Position numbers and translations under genes: made by a program
The notes under the pieces: generated by a model
The model's input: the letters and a program-made list of their open reading frames with translations, nothing else
Told to the model about the DNA's origin: nothing
The model's database searches: none
Assembly: GCA_945938205.1 (NCBI GenBank)
Contig: CAMEUL010000097.1
Location: 1-5,931, forward strand
Length of the DNA stretch: 5,931 nt
Direction of reading: 5' to 3'
From: an uncultured Traorella sp.
GTDB lineage: Bacteria; Bacillota_I; Bacilli_A; Erysipelotrichales; Erysipelotrichaceae
Part shown: positions 4,707 to 5,931 of the stretch, piece by piece
How positions within the stretch are numbered: the stretch's first letter is position 1
Layout: every line of letters begins with the position of its first letter

Positions 4707-5399
4707 CTATTTACGCAGCATGTTCATTTTCAGCTGAAGCAATATTCTTTTTTCCAGTCGTGATATATAACTCTGAGAAATTCCCAGTTTATCTGCAATA
4801 TCTTTTTGGGTTGCTTCATTTTCTTCAATGCCATAACGCATTTTGAGTATCATGCGATCTCTTTCATCCAACTGATTGACAGCTTTCATCAGCATGCGTT
4901 TGTTTTCATTGCGTTCAAACTGTTTTTCCACCAGATCATGTTCTGTACCAACAATGTCTCCCAATAAAAGTTCATTCCCATCATAATCCACATTTAAAGG
5001 TTCATCTAAAGATATTTCTTTTCCTCGTTTGCTTTTTTTTCTTAGAAACATCAAGATTTCATTTTCAATACAGCGGGATGCGTAAGTCACCAGTTTTATG
5101 TTTTTGTCACTTTTATACGTATTCACCCCTTTGATCAGACCAATCGTACCGATGCTGATCAAATCTTCCATTTCACTTGAACTCACATCGTAACGCTTCG
5201 CAATATAAACAACCAGTCTCAGATTATGAAGAATCAGCTTATTTCTTGCTTTTTCATCTTCATTCATTCTTTCAATAAGTTCTTTTTCCTCCTGGCTGTC
5301 CAAAGGCTTAGGAAGGCCTTCACGATTTTTGATATAATGAACAAATCTTTTTTCTTTTGACACAAACAGCCACTGAAATAATCTGACAATTTTTTTCAT
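4707..5399 (-). CDS. sigE: RNA polymerase sigma-E factor precursor (early mother cell)
   Basis: Mother-cell sigma factor made as a membrane-associated, inactive precursor and cut by SpoIIGA. The 230 residues contain an N-terminal pro-sequence (about 1-21: MKK, then hydrophobic and aromatic residues, then basic KEKR), the conserved junction VHYIKNREGLPKPL aligning with Bacillus VYYIGGSEALPPPL, region 2 with LRLVVYIAKRY, EDLISIGTIGLIK and YASRCIENEILMFLRK (about 60-121), the SLDEPLNVDYDGNELLL linker (130-146), and region 4.2 helix-turn-helix TQKDIADKLGISQSYISRLEK (197-217). The ATG at 5399 overlaps the spoIIGA stop as ATGA, with AAGGA upstream, so the two are translationally coupled. The pro-sequence is about six residues shorter than in Bacillus. 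Confidence 0.97.
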   Translation of the reverse strand: MKKIVRLFQWLFVSKEKRFVHYIKNREGLPKPLDSQEEKELIERMNEDEKARNKLILHNLRLVVYIAKRYDVSSSEMEDLISIGTIGLIKGVNTYKSDKNIKLVTYASRCIENEILMFLRKKSKRGKEISLDEPLNVDYDGNELLLGDIVGTEHDLVEKQFERNENKRMLMKAVNQLDERDRMILKMRYGIEENEATQKDIADKLGISQSYISRLEKRILLQLKMNMLRK

Positions 5400-5931
5400 A
5401 GGATTCCTTTCATATTAAGTAATGCATCATAAGGATATTCATGATGCATAGGACAGCACAACACGAAACATTTTTTTCCATCCAGTTCTATCTCTTTTTC
5501 AATACCTTCTATCCAAGATTCTTCATGAATAGTGACAATTTCAATATTTCTTTTTTTACCTGAAAGATTTTCATAGATTTCTTCTCTTATAAAAATCAAA
5601 GGAATGGCATCTATACTTGCAAGATTGCCACTATCCAGATATCCCACGTATTTTTTCTTTTCCAAAATGAATTCTCTGACAAAATCCTTCTCTTGGTAAA
5701 CATATTTCCACTTTTTATAAAGAACGATATAGAAAAAAAGAACCATAACGTCCATCAAAAACAATGGAAAGATTTCAAAAGAAAAAAACTGATGATTCAA
5801 GATGCTTCCCTGAATCAAAAGAAAACAGATCAGATTCAAAAGAAAGCGAAAACTCATAAACAAACAATATGTGCTTCTTTTGTTTTTAAAAAAAAGTACA
5901 AAAAGCATCATCTCCACAAACCACATCATCT
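5396..5931 (-). CDS. spoIIGA: SpoIIGA, pro-sigma-E processing aspartic protease (5' end outside window)
   Basis: Polytopic membrane protease that cleaves the SigE pro-sequence after activation from the forespore by SpoIIR. The frame is open to the right edge, so the two ATGs there (5929, 5926) are probably internal; 177 or more C-terminal residues are visible. Three hydrophobic segments (about 1-14, 21-41, 51-71) precede a basic juxtamembrane stretch and the protease domain, whose active-site motif DSGN is at 99-102 with D99 the presumed catalytic Asp. The end YDALLNMKGIL resembles the family's closing YxALLHP. About 78 residues follow the catalytic Asp, against about 126 in Bacillus, so the soluble domain is compact. 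A C154...C158-C159...H162-H163 cluster is odd. It is coupled to sigE by a 4-bp overlap. Confidence 0.92.
   Translation of the reverse strand, partial: MMWFVEMMLFVLFFKNKRSTYCLFMSFRFLLNLICFLLIQGSILNHQFFSFEIFPLFLMDVMVLFFYIVLYKKWKYVYQEKDFVREFILEKKKYVGYLDSGNLASIDAIPLIFIREEIYENLSGKKRNIEIVTIHEESWIEGIEKEIELDGKKCFVLCCPMHHEYPYDALLNMKGIL

Noticed and set aside
1..5931. CRISPR arrays, insertion sequences, tRNA or rRNA genes, phage genes
   Set aside because: None seen: no spaced direct repeats, no transposase-like frame, and every stretch is covered by core chromosomal genes or short regulatory gaps.

Overview
The window is a 5.9 kb stretch of an endospore-forming, low-GC Gram-positive (Bacillota) chromosome. 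All eight genes lie on the minus strand, so transcription runs from base 5931 towards base 1. Gene content and order (spoIIGA, sigE, sigG, a YlmC/YmxH-family gene, an unknown gene, sepF, ylmH, divIVA, ileS) are a compact version of the segment that follows ftsAZ in Bacillus and many Clostridia. An anaerobic gut Firmicute, perhaps from Erysipelotrichales, would fit the compaction and codon style, but this is a guess.

Sporulation block (5931 to about 3573). The 3' part of spoIIGA encodes the membrane aspartic protease that activates pro-SigE. It overlaps sigE (mother-cell sigma factor, with a short pro-peptide) by 4 bp in an ATGA arrangement. A 75-bp gap separates sigE from sigG (forespore sigma factor). 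That gap holds a very good SigF-type promoter and a perfect 10-bp inverted repeat whose 3' arm is the sigG Shine-Dalgarno. The 5' arm lies in the promoter spacer, so only read-through RNA from the sigE operon could form the hairpin; RNA from the SigF promoter could not. sigG is followed by a small PRC-barrel sporulation gene (YlmC/YmxH family).

Middle unit (about 3556 to 3212). An unrecognised 84-residue, two-helix membrane protein gene has its own extended -10 promoter, a 14-bp palindrome between its -10 and -35, and a strong intrinsic terminator. It is therefore insulated from both flanking blocks.

Division and translation block (about 3190 to 1). sepF starts a new transcript from an extended -10 promoter with a long dyad over its -35 region. 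sepF, ylmH and divIVA are packed with overlaps or an 11-nt gap. The ileS T-box leader begins directly at the divIVA stop and has specifier AUC (Ile), a complete antiterminator and a terminator. No convincing separate ileS promoter is visible, so the T-box probably works on read-through from the division operon. ileS runs off the left edge.

The genes are all members of known families except the 84-residue protein. The most interesting signals are regulatory: the sigG read-through lock, the two dyad/palindrome sites, and the shortened SigE pro-peptide and SpoIIGA protease domain. No gene-free stretch exceeds 300 bases; the longest is the T-box leader.
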